Both the position numbers and the translations under genes were made by a program. 64,000 bases of DNA from positions 67,926,496 through 67,990,495 of the forward strand of contig CM051457.1 of NCBI GenBank assembly GCA_028274465.1, in the 5' to 3' direction. The stretch comes from Plantago ovata. Lineage: Eukaryota; Streptophyta; Magnoliopsida; Lamiales; Plantaginaceae. Positions within the stretch are counted from its first letter, which is position 1. Every line of letters begins with the position of its first letter. Shown here piece by piece: positions 1 to 10,878 of the stretch. The notes beneath the pieces were generated by a model. That model did no database searches. It saw nothing but the letters and a program-made list of their open reading frames with translations, and had not been told where the DNA came from.

Positions 1-2587
1 CGGAGCCTCCACCAGCAAACCTTATTGTTGGACCTTTAGACCACCGTCTATAGTTTATAAGGTTATTCTTGTTGCCCGTCATGTGCTTTCCACAACCACT
101 ATCAAAGTGCCAGATTGCATCGTTTGTCTCCGTGGATGAATTCTGCACAATCAAGAGCAAACAAGTTAATTATCCAATAATGGATGTCCATTAACATGTT
201 CAAGATTGCGTCCAGTGGAAACCCAAGTCTTAAGTTTTTCAACTTTGACTTGTTTTCTACTTGATGAGGGACTAGGAGGTTTTGAGCTGAAAGACTTTTG
301 ATTCGTGCTGATCAAATCCACTTTCTGATGTGGTGTCTTGCTTGGTTGACCTTTTTGTTAAACATACTTTTCAGTAAGTTCTTTTCTAGCAAGGTTCCTT
401 CTAGCCCTAGCATTAAGAGTCTTTTCAGAACTCTTAGGCTTGATTTTCTTCATCTTTTTGAAGTATCTTTGCTGACTTTGCTTATACTCGTGAAAAAGTT
501 GACTTTGCTTGGTTTTGAAACCGAGTCCACTTTTCGGAGAATGCTGAGCTTTTGTGTCAGCAACCTTACTTGATTCAGGTTTGTCAGCAAAGGTCTTCTG
601 ATTACTTTAGTAATCTTGCCTTTTGACTTAACAACTTGCTTTTCAGCAACTTGTTTGGCGGAATGCTTCACAACATCCTTCTTCTTTCCAGTTTGCTTCT
701 CAACAACCTGTTTTCCTTTTAAAGTCTTGTTACTTTGAGTAGCAACAACGGACTTTATGGTCGTAGGTACTTGATTGCATGTTTCAGCAACCTTAGATTG
801 ACCAAACTGATAGAGTTCTGGTAGACCACTATTAGTAGCACGTACAAAGGAAATCGGTGATTTATCTTTACTCAAGATTTCTACGTCATCACCTTCATAC
901 GTTGCACCTAAACCTTCTTTCTGAGATGGATCTCTCAAGTAACAGTTTAGTTCAGTCAGCGTATTACTTGCGTCAGCATAAGATTTGAAATTGATTTTCA
1001 TCTTTTTCATCTCTTGAATTTCAGCAAGTAACTTTAGAATTGAGGATTGATATTCTTCCAATTCTAATGCCATTTGAGAATTCTTCTCTGTAGCTTCAGC
1101 AATCAACTTCTTAAGACGCCTTATTTCAGCATCCTTTTCTTCTGTCTCTTCCTTCAGCAAGACATAGTTTTCAGCAGTCTGCTTGGTCAGAGTTTCAGCA
1201 ATCTGTAGTTTCTCTTGCTGTCTGCTCAGAGTTTTCTCAAATCTTTTGATTTCTTCTTGAATCTTGTCAAGGTCAATCTCGTCTTCACTTTCTGAGTCTG
1301 AGTCAGAGGTAGGGTTGTTTACCTGACCGGCCATGAGGCAGAACTCGTAGTTTGACACATCTGGATAAGCTTCCATAGCTATTCCACAAACTTCTTTGCC
1401 AATCTCCACGTCTAGAGTGGCTTCTTCATCGTCAGTGTCTGAGCTTTCATCCTCACTGTCTTCGGAGCTAGTATCAATGCACAATGCATCGATTCTTGCT
1501 TGAAGCTTCTTCTTTTCTTCAACAATTAAAGCTCTCTTGAACCTCTTCTTCTTTTCAGCAGATTTGCCTTTCAGCAAAGGGCAATTAGCTTTGAAGTGTC
1601 CAGGCTTTTTGCAGTAAAAGCATAGATCATTTCCAACTGCAGGTTCTTCTGATGAAGTTGCTTGCTGAGCTTGCTTGTTCAGCGAGCTAGTCTCATTCTT
1701 GTACTTATGGTAGTTGTTACCAAGATGCTTTTTCAACTTCTCTTTTGCTTTTCGCTTTTCAAGTTCCTTACTGATGAATTTCTTCATGTTTTTGACAACC
1801 AAAGAGTTTTCATCAACAGGCTCTTTATCATTCTTTTTTTCAGAAGATGACGGCTTTGCAGCAAGAGCAATGTTTTGCGATTTTTCAGCAAACACATTTC
1901 TCTTTGCTTTGTCTCATAATTGACAGTAGCAAGATGAGAGAACAACTCTGTTGGTGTAATATCTGGCATTCCTTGATTGTAATAGAAATTCTGAGTGTGG
2001 ATCCATTCTTGATTCAGACTTCTGATGATGGTTTTCACCTTCTCAGAATCTGAGTAAAGATTTCCAACACCCAAGGCTGCCATTTCACTAACAAGAGTTG
2101 TGAATCTGAAGTCCAAGTCTTCCAGTGACTCGTTTGTAACTTGCTTAAAGTTTTGAAACTTTAATTTAAGTACTTCAAGTTTGTTTTCCTTGGTTTTGTC
2201 AGATCCAGCACAAAGATCTTGAACCATTTTCCAAGCTTCCTTAGCAGTTTTAGCACCCCACAGTTTGCACTGTATGGTATCCGGAGTTGATCGAATGATG
2301 ATGTTTCTTGCTTGGCCATCAAGACGGAATCTCTTGGCTTCGTCGGAAGTCCATTCCTCTCTTGGTTTTGGCACGACGGTATCAGTCGGTTCGCCTAAGA
2401 TAGTTTCCTTGCCAGCTTCAGTGGTCTTGTGAGGGAAACTCCTTTCAACCTTAGTGATCTTGATAGGTCCATCATTAATGACAGTGACCATCTCATCACT
2501 AATGGCCACAAGATGTAGCATCATGTTGTTTCGCCATTTTTCGTAGTTTTCCAGCTTCAGCAAGGGAGCATCTCCTAAAGACATCAT
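1..2587 (-). pseudogene. SIRE-type Copia gag and start of protease, frameshifted
   Basis: The frame opens with ATG at 2587 (MMSLGDAPLLKLENYEKW), a typical Copia gag N-terminus with a UBN2-like core. It is shifted near 1900, and the downstream frame (about 1895 to 450) carries the zinc knuckle CFYCKKPGHFKANC, an acidic DSDSESEDE stretch and a long charged segment that looks like a coiled coil (about 1300 to 960). Another break lies between 450 and about 130. The minus strand at 118 to 1 then reads WHFDSGCGKHMTGNK, the protease active-site region with its DSG triad. Gag would form the particle and protease would process the polyprotein. The breaks make this a pseudogene. Confidence 0.85.
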
Positions 2588-2681
2588 GTCAGCAAAGCAC
2601 TACCAAACTGATCAAGTGAGAGTGATTCACGGAAAGCACCTAAGGGGATCTAGGTTCACTGCTGAAGGTTAAAGAACCTCC

Positions 2682-2694
2682 AGCTCTGATACCA
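2682..2694 (-). other. Primer binding site, initiator tRNA-Met type
   Basis: On the minus strand this reads TGGTATCAGAGCT, the standard Copia primer site complementary to the 3' end of initiator tRNA-Met. It lies 2 bp inside the 5' LTR boundary at 2697 and fixes the element's orientation. Confidence 0.9.
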
Positions 2695-2696
2695 CT

Positions 2697-4294
2697 TGTT
2701 GGTCCCTTTAAAGAAAGAGAAAAGACTAGGGGGGGTGAATAGTCTTTTCAAACTTTTGTCGTTTAAAAACTTTCTCAGCAAGTGCTTATTACTTTTCAGT
2801 AATGAGTTTGCTGATACTTAACTTTCTCAGCAAGCGTAAGTTACTTTTCAGTAACTAGGTTTGCTGATACTTAAAATCAGAGAGCGAAAGTCTTTGATAC
2901 AATAAGTGCTCTTTCAATAAATGAAGGTTTCAGCAAGTGATGTGAGTGACTATGTACAGATAGATATGATTTGCTGAAAAACCAAATACAGTTAGTAAAT
3001 CACACAAACACTTTTATAGTGGTATCTGAGAGTGGCGTAATCTCTCAACTAATCCACTTTGTCCTTTCTAGGACTGAATCCACTAAGATAAGATTGAGGT
3101 TCCTTACAACACCTATCTAGAGCGATTCAAACAGAAACCAAAGCACACTTGCTTCGTCTCCAACCTAAACTAGAGAACGCAACCTTGTTCTCCACCAAAC
3201 TTGGTACTTTTAATCAGCAAAACTATGCTCGATTAAGTTCCCCCTGAATATGACGCCTGAAAGGGTGTATTTTCAGTTAGAGAGGTTTGGGATGAGAAAA
3301 CTTAATTATAACTTATTCAGTTACAACAAGTAATCTAAGAAACAAAACTTTGAATACTTTGCAGTAAACAAGTTTGATTGTTTCTGGTGTCAAGACTTGT
3401 TCTTGTTCGAAAGAAAGAAAGAACACTTAACTAATTTTTTAGTCGTGCAAATTCTACTTCTTCACAAGTAGCTTTTTCAAGCTTTAAGTCTTGGAACGGA
3501 TCAATGGCTGTAAGAGTATTGAAGGGTATGTCAGTTTAAGCACAAGTGAGAGTATGATCACGTTGTTGACACGCTTCAACTCTTTGCCGGATGACCTCTA
3601 TTTATAGTGAAACTAAGGAGCCGTTTGAATTTCAAATTCTAAGGCTTTTGTTCCTTAAAATGTCACTATCTTGCTTTTGTACTTTCAGCAGCGTCCTTGT
3701 TTGTCTTCTAGTCTTCATGTCCTTCGCGTGCATGCTTTGCATTTAATGCTCTTTTGAATAGAATTCAAACAGTAACATTGGAGCGCAAAATACAAGTACT
3801 TTCAGCAAGAGGTCACATATGTTCCATCAGCAAGTGGTCAGTCTCAGTTTCAGCAAGCACAACCTACTCTGTCATATAGATTTTCACTTATGCAATGCTG
3901 TTGCTGAAGTTTCCACTTTCTGAGCAACATGTGCCTTTGTAGATACCAGTCTTCAGAAATCTTCTAGTCTTCAGATCTTCGAAATCTTCAAGTCTTCAGA
4001 TCTTCCAAATCTTCAAGATTCTTAGCGGTTCTAAATGCTTGAATAGTTTTTTTGTAAAAACAAAGTACATCATCAACAAATGCTTCAATAGGTTGTATTT
4101 CTTTTCAGAAAACAAGATACATCATAAGCTTTAAAACCAACCTATCTAGCACCTATTCTAAGTCTTCAGCAAACGTTCCTCTTTTATAATGTCCTTAAAA
4201 TTCTAAATTCCTATGGACCTTAAGAGTACTAGTTACTGGACTTTCCTTAATTTAGCATGGTTAATTGCTCATCAAAATTACAAGTTTCCTAACA
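2697..4294 (-). repeat. 5' LTR of the SIRE-type Copia
   Basis: On the plus strand it begins TGTTGGTCCC next to the primer site and ends CCTAACA, giving TG...CA ends and 1598 bp. It contains two tandem units of about 51 bp (2769-2819 and 2820-2873) and short CTTCAGATCTTC-like repeats near 3950-4020. A truncated relative lies at 7529-8942 and shares its right end, which supports the boundary at 4294. Confidence 0.85.
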
Positions 4295-4295
4295 C

Positions 4296-4539
4296 AAAGG
4301 TACAGTCAATGTTGGATTATGGTATCCTAAAGATTTTGGATTGGAATTGGTTGGTTATTCTGATGATGATCATGGAGGATCAACTCTTGATAGAAAAAGT
4401 ACTTCTAGAACTTGTCAGTTTCTAGGTACTAGATTAATATCATGGTTCAGCAAGAAGCAAACATGTGTTGCCAATTCTTCTACTGAATCTGAGTACATTG
4501 CGGCTGGTTGTTGCACAGCTCAAATCCTATGGATTCAGC
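4296..4539 (+). pseudogene. Copia RNase H fragment (plus strand)
   Basis: The plus strand reads an open segment starting KGTVNVGLWYPKDF, followed by LVGYSDDDHGG, DRKSTSRTCQFLG, LISWFSKKQ and STESEYIAAGCCTAQILW. These are successive Copia RNase H motifs. The catalytic-type positions are altered in part (SDDDHGG where SDADYAG is usual). The fragment is cut on the left by the SIRE LTR at 4294 and on the right by another LTR at 4540, so only about 81 codons remain. Confidence 0.85.
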
Positions 4540-6660
4540 TGATAGTGTATATGTCCTAGAGACAGTCTTTATTAAGGGCAGACAACCCTTATTAAGGGCA
4601 TATATGTACTATTACACAGGTCAACGTAATATAATATATGTTTGTTTGTTTGACTATTGAGTATCGCTTTCATATTTATATTACACCAGACATACAACAT
4701 GTCATATCTCTATTCCTGTTTGTATTGATATCAAACAAGTCCCCTCGGATAGATGACCGATCACACAGATAGTGGGAGCTATGTGAGTTATCATCTATCC
4801 CAAACTCTCCCTAGTCGAGGTTCATCTCGGATGTAGGGGTCTGAATGAACCAGGTCAGACTAGTATGCGTGGAGGTTATACTTGTTAGAGCAACTGTGAG
4901 CCGATCCCAAAGCCACGGAACGGATTGTTAGACAATCTAGAAACGTTCCCATAACTCCGTATAGTTGTTCGAAGGGTGATTACCGAACAATGGAAGTACC
5001 CACCGGAAACTCCCGTCGATGTATACTCTACACCGAAGTGTCTATGGGAACCGGAAAGTTGTCGAAGTGATGTCAGTCGTCCTTTGGACTTACAGGACTT
5101 TATCATCACATTTGTTGCCCCATATCCTTGGTGGACCCGTCGATATCAACTCTGAATAAGCAGTTGACCCAAGACACGATCCATGATTATGGCTACATAC
5201 AAATGGGGGTGATAAGTGATTCTGTGAAGGATTCATCTCTCACGTGTAGAACAGGAGAGCACTGCTCATAGTCGTTCATAGTTGTGATTGGTTAAACCGC
5301 TGGCCAGCGTATCAATATTATTATGATAGTCATAATAGATATTTGATTCACCAAGCAACTCACTGAAGACGCCCGTGGATGTATTATTGGGATAGACACT
5401 TCATCGATCCTAGATGCATTCGAGTCAGTCAGATGAAGGGACGTTACCATCGCCGCGTTGAGCGCAACAGACTTCACAACGAAAGGGTTTGCTTTGAGAA
5501 ACCTCTCAAACGTCCTTATGTATTAATATTGCAGATGGAACCGTCTAGGAATTCCATGTTGCCTAGTGTAGCACTTGCTTAATACAATAAGGCCCTATGG
5601 GTCACACTATGTGGTGATTCAACTTATCCGAATATCCTTGAAGATGGAATCGCAATTAATTAAGAATTAATTGTGATTGATGAATTATAATTAATTTGGA
5701 ATTAATTATAATTATTTGTGGCTCAATTAATAATTTGGAATTATTAATTGAATTGATTGATTAATTGTATTTTATGTAAATACAATTAAAAGGATTATAT
5801 TTTAGAAATATAATAGAGGTTTGATTTGAAAGGATATGTTAATTTAGAATTAATATATGCACATGGGAAAAATCTACTTGGAGTTTGAATTGCCTTAAAA
5901 TTATAAGTAGGTCCCAAAATCAGGACCCACATAACCCCCTTGATGAGCCGCGCGACCAGCAGTAGTATGGGGAGGAGTTCGACTCCTTTTCATATTAGAA
6001 GTCAAGTGATAAGTTAGATTTTCCTGATTGAGTTTTAATTTGATTGGGAATGAATCTAGACTCAAATTGGTTTCCTTGTGCAATAAGAATTAGATTCTTA
6101 TTCCTTTATGAAGTCTAATTGATTCTTCTTTAGGCTTCTATTAACTACTATATATAGTAGACTATTAGAGAGCTTTTCATACGATTGATTGAAGATTATT
6201 CTGAATCATTCTTCCTACCAGTTTTCTTAGAGAAAATAAAAAGCTCTCCTCCCCTATACCTCTAGCCGCGCGCGCCACCTTCCAACCGGAGGAAAATTGC
6301 CGCCCCATCTTCTTGGCCACAAAAAGAATATCCTAGCATTCTTTCCGATAAGTTGTTCATCCGTGGATACCAAGGTTGAGGTTCAAAGAGCTGGAAACTA
6401 ACTTTTATTGTCTTGCAGATAATCAAAGTATTGCAGATATCTTCGACTTCGACGAAGGAGAAGATTCACCGGACTATTACGAAGACTTCATCGATTGGCA
6501 TATCGATTCAATACCTATTCTTGCTTTGGAGTATTGTAAGTCTTCTGATTAATGTGTTTATTATATATGTTATATGCATGATCAATTAACCTGCATGTTA
6601 AGAAAATTTTTGAAATTCCGCTGCGTACCCTAGGGGTAATTCTCACCATATTTTCTTACA
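4540..6660 (+). repeat. Large 5' LTR (2.1 kb) of an unclassified LTR element
   Basis: It starts TGATAGTGTATATG and ends TTTTCTTACA, immediately followed by a primer site. The same sequence recurs as a solo LTR at 22681-25446, and the shared ends fix both boundaries. Inside are AT-rich inverted repeats (about 5655-5780) and a GCGCGC-rich stretch near 6265. It is inserted in the Copia RNase H fragment. The small frames inside (for example around 5050 and 5400) are not convincing genes. Confidence 0.85.
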
Positions 6661-6661
6661 G

Positions 6662-6673
6662 TGGTATCAGAGC
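6662..6673 (+). other. Primer binding site, initiator tRNA-Met type
   Basis: TGGTATCAGAGC lies 1 bp after the LTR end at 6660. It shows that the LTR at 4540-6660 is a 5' LTR reading rightward and that 6674-7528 is the leader of this element. Confidence 0.9.
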
Positions 6674-6846
6674 GAGGTTAATTGATTATGTATATACGTA
6701 TATATGTTATGTGATTATGTAGTTTATATGGATACAATTTATTCTACGATTAATTCGATTTTCGAAAGTTTTGTTTTAATATAAATTTAGAATTTATATG
6801 TGATTATGTAGTTTATATGGATGCAATTTATTCTACGATTAATTCG

Positions 6847-6929
<83 letters not shown>

Positions 6930-7528
6930 GCCTGCGTGCCACAGGCGCCCTAGGGGACGGGATTCGATTCCGTCCCCGTACATTATATATATATATTTAT
7001 TTAATTTTTTCAGGTTGGACCCAAAATCGAATTTTTGGAAATTTTTTGAGGATTGAATTTTATATTTGGAATATAAATATGATTTAATTGTAATTATTCT
7101 TAACTAGAGGGGTTAAATTTAATTAGTATTAAGTTGAGGGTCTTATTTGTGATTTATCAATTTATTGTGTATTACAAATAAGTCTTTCTACTTTTGAATT
7201 TTTAATTTAACACCTCCAAGGTTTCGAAAATTACAATTGAGTCCTTCGGGTTTTTGAAAATTGCTACTTGGTCAATAGAATTTTCGATTTTTCAATCTAG
7301 TCCAAATTTTCAATTTTTCATAGAGATTATAAGTATGGGATTATAATTTTCATAATGAAATTATGAAGTCATTTGGCATCCACATAGGCTACTACTTGTT
7401 TGTTTGCTCGATATGCTATTGTTTGACAATGCATGTTTAAATACCACGTATTTTACTTTCCGTTCGACCGCTATGCATGCGAGGGTAGGCGGCGCCCTCT
7501 TATTTGTCGGACCGTATATTTTTATTAC
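6674..7528 (+). other. Leader remnant of the 2.1-kb-LTR element, with a tandem duplication and microsatellite
   Basis: This AT-rich untranslated leader has no recognisable gag. About 50 bp beginning GTGATTATGTAG occurs at 6711 and again at 6800. The second copy is followed by a TA microsatellite. The leader stops at about 7528, where a truncated SIRE LTR begins, so the rest of the element is lost. Confidence 0.6.
6852..6926 (+). repeat. (TA)n microsatellite
   Basis: About 37 uninterrupted TA units. A GC-rich palindromic segment follows (6927-6980, including GGGACGGGATTCGATTCCGT), then TA repeats resume. The rightward and leftward frames of poly(Tyr-Ile) across it are artefacts. Confidence 0.95.
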
Positions 7529-8942
7529 TGATACTTAAAATTCAGAGTGCGGAAGTCTTTTACAATAAGTGCTTTGAGGGAAACCTGTTCAGCAAGTGAA
7601 CAAATAAAACAGTGTAAACAAAACAACTTGCTGAAAGTAAATTGCAGTAAAGTAAATCACACAAACACGTTTATTGTGGTATCTGAGGGTGGCGTAATCC
7701 CTCAACTAATCCACTTTGTCCTTTCTAGGACTGAATTCACTAGGTTAGATGATGATTTTCCTTACAACACCTACACACTAGAATTCTCAGAAACCTAAGC
7801 ACACTAGCTTTGTTTCCAGCCTAACTAGAGAACTGTAACCTTGTTCTCCACCAAACTTGGGACACTTATCAGAAAAACTATGCCTAATTAGTTCCCCCTG
7901 ACAAACACGCCTTAAAGGTGGTTTTTATCAGTTAGAGAGGTTTGAGATGAGATTACTGGAATTAACTTTTTAGTTAACACAAGCAATCTGTGAAACTCAA
8001 CTTGACAATACTTTGCAGTAAGCAAGTATGTTGTTTCATGGTGTCAAGACTTGTTCTTGTTTAAATGAAAGAACACATAACTAATTTCTTAGCTTTAGTA
8101 TTCTACTTCTTCACAAGTAGCTTTGGTTTCAAGCTTAAGTGTTGAAACGGATCAATAGGCAGTTTGAGAGTAGAGAAGGTTTGAGTGTTTAAGCACAAGT
8201 GATAGTTTGATCACGTTGTTGACACACCCTTCTACTCAGCCTAAGGACCTCTATTTATAGTGTCTCAAGGGAGCCGTTTGAATTTGAATTCTGGGACTTC
8301 AACCAAGAGATGTCACTATCTTGCTGTAAGGTCACTTTCAGCAGTGTCTTCTTTTGTCTTCAAGTCTTCAGAGCACGTGCTTTAGCATTTAATGCTCTTT
8401 GAATTTCAAATGAGAACATTGGAGCCAAAATGCAGTTGTGATTCAGCAAGGAGGTCACATGTGTTATCAGTAAGTAAGCATACTCAGTTCAGAAAGTTCA
8501 ACCTACTCTGTCATATAGATTTTCACTTAAACTGACTGGTTGCTGAGTTTCTCACTTTCTGATATAACATGCGCCTTTGTAGATACCATTCTCAGAAATC
8601 TTCTAAGTCTTCAAGTCTTCAACTTTCTGAGCGGTTCTAGGTCTTCAATAGATTGTTTTTGTAAACAAAGTACATCATCAGCAAGCTTAAGAACCTAACT
8701 AGTACCTACACTAAGTCTTTCTGAGTGGTTCTAGGTCTTCAATAGATTGTTTTTGTAAACAAAGTACATCATCAGCAAGCTTAAGAACCTAACTAGTACC
8801 TACACTAAGTCTTTCAGCATACGTTTCTCTTTTACAATGTCCTTTAAATTCTAAATTCCTATGGACCTTAAGAGTACTAGTTACTATACTTTACTTAATT
8901 TAACATGGTTAATTGCTCATCAAAATTACAAGTTTCCCAACA
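7529..8942 (-). repeat. Truncated SIRE-type LTR, second copy
   Basis: It matches the LTR at 2697-4294 from about 2866 onward, in the same orientation, and ends at the same CCCAACA terminus. The first 170 bp or so are missing. A 94-bp unit is tandemly duplicated at 8623-8716 and 8717-8810. The two copies differ at many positions, so they are probably not from one recent insertion. Confidence 0.8.
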
Positions 8943-10878
8943 ATCTTCAACATCATCCCTCAACAGCCAATCCTCTATATCTCCATATTTGTTTTTGTAT
9001 TCGTATCTGTATCCGTTTTTGTTTCTGTGAGGTGATCATCCGAGTGAGAAATTTCGAGTGTTTGTAATATTTCTCCTAATGAGTCAGTAAAGTAAGGTGC
9101 AACCTCCCGTGGATGTAGGCAATAGCGGAACCACGTAAATTTTGTGTGTGTTTAAATTAACGCAATGTTTACTTTCAATTTTGGGCGCTTCCGCACAACA
9201 ACGTACCTCTTCTTCTCGATTCTTCCAAGTATGTCGTCTTGATGGAAATACCTTTTTCTGTTAATTCTAAATTCACCCCACATCCTATCTCACCGACTCT
9301 CGTTCCCCTTCTTTGTGATTTCTATTTCTCTCCTCTCCGGTGGTGAGGCTCGCCACTGGGGTCTAATGGGGTCACCAGACCCCCCCTAAAATTTGTAATT
9401 CCTTTAAAAAAAAAACCAAATTTCGCATTTTGACCCCCCTAAAAAATCACAATTTTATATTTTTGACCCACCGCCGACACGAAAATTATTCCTGGATTCG
9501 CCACTGATCCTCTCTGTCATAGAATCCATCCTCCTGCGGGCTTCTATCCCATCACTCAAATTTATATTGTTTTCTAATCGAGTCTTTATCTTAGGTCGTC
9601 ATCGCCTCCGCTTTTTAAAAATGAGCGATGTTGTACCTATGCGGACTGCATTCCAACCGAGGTGCCTAGGTCCGACCATCGAGACTCAATTAGAAAACAA
9701 TATTTATATAGAGGGTGCTAGAAATGATAGGGTGAGGATTCCCAAATGATAGTTAAAATTGGTTAGTAGTAGTTGGTAGTTAAAATTGGTACACGAACTC
9801 CAGTAGCTCACAAGGGGTAAGAGTAATAATACTTATTAATTTTCATTCCAATTATTTCCATATTCAGTCAATTCACTTCAGTGGTATTGTTCAATTATGA
9901 GCACTCTGTAAGTATTGGATGCATTGGATTCTTTCCCTTTTTTTACAGGGTGAAGAGCCCAACCTATTTTTTCAGGCCAGTTATCTAAGTCTAACGAGAC
10001 TCATTGTTGGAAATTTCTCGAAAACCATCCAATCCTGAAAGTTTCCCACCAACCAAGCTGGGTCATCGCTCCTTAATGTTTCGTCGTGTATTTGATTGCT
10101 ACTATTGCTATAGTTTACCAATTGAATTCACTTTCATATCTTTTCAACTCCATCAGGCATCAACAGTCAGTTTCTCATCATCTCCAGTCTCCAGGCGCTA
10201 GTTTTCACAGCGGCATTTCCACATACATCTGGTGAGCATCTTATACTTTTCCTCCATTCAACTCCATCTAATGCACACTATTTTTCTAACACTACTATAT
10301 AAGTTGTATCATACTATAATCATCGTTGGAGAGAATACAGAGATTACTGATTCAAGTCATTCAACAATAATTCATATCCTTTAGTATTATTGAATCGAAT
10401 TCTTATATGCGATGCTGAAAAAGTACACTCTATCATTATATCCAAATGTGTAACATATTCGTAATTGGAACCTAAAAAAATATGCTACCTGTCATCTACG
10501 GTTTCTTTATTGTGCACAAGGGAAAATCAAATGGTTCTAAGCTATCATTTAGCTCCTCTAGAAAATTGCATATCACCCGCCCTTTCGTGTTGCATATCAA
10601 CTTAATGTACGGTATATAGAAACATCGATTTTGCATGCATCTCTGAGGACATTCTTTGTTGAGCCTGTATGTTCAAGAAACTATGTGCTAGATCCTTTTT
10701 TTTCTCAACATTTTCGATGGTATTTGGAACTAGAGGAGTTTTGGGGTGAGTTTTATGGACATGAGGGACTCTATGCAATGAAAATAACATGAGGATTAGA
10801 GCAAGTAATATCAAAACGGAGTATATCCGTGAACTTTCCTCCAGTTTCTCTCATGTGCGACTTTTGAAAATGCCAAAA
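8943..10878. other. Intergenic spacer with transposon debris, no gene recognised
   Basis: Sequence around 9345-9500 repeats CGCCACTG and has short poly(A) and poly(C) runs, typical of old transposon ends. A small foldback element lies at 9563-9708. Frames of about 60 to 70 codons near 10004 and 10602-10971 show no recognisable domain. The part next to 10878 is the expected 3' flank of the formin gene. Confidence 0.5.
9563..9708. repeat. Small foldback (MITE-like) element
   Basis: The left end TATTGTTTTCTAATCGAGTC and the right end GACTCAATTAGAAAACAATA are near-perfect inverted repeats, separated by about 100 bp. No clear target-site duplication was found, so the family is unknown. Confidence 0.55.

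Larger units (their letters stand above)
1..4294 (-). mobile_element. SIRE-type Copia retrotransposon, 5' part (runs off the left edge)
   Basis: Read on the minus strand, the order is 5' LTR (4294 to 2697), initiator-Met primer site, gag, then the start of protease at the window edge. The long gag with a CCHC knuckle followed by an acidic and coiled-coil region is characteristic of the SIRE/Maximus lineage. The element lies in the RNase H coding sequence of an older plus-strand Copia, which resumes at 4296. Integrase, polymerase and the 3' LTR would lie left of base 1. The gag frame is broken, so this copy is probably dead. Confidence 0.85.

Noticed and set aside
6817..7087. Long Tyr-Ile repeat reading frames
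   Set aside because: They are the translation of a TA microsatellite, with no coding signal outside it.
10004..10201. 65-codon plus-strand frame near the formin gene
   Set aside because: No recognisable domain, splice context or composition supporting a gene.
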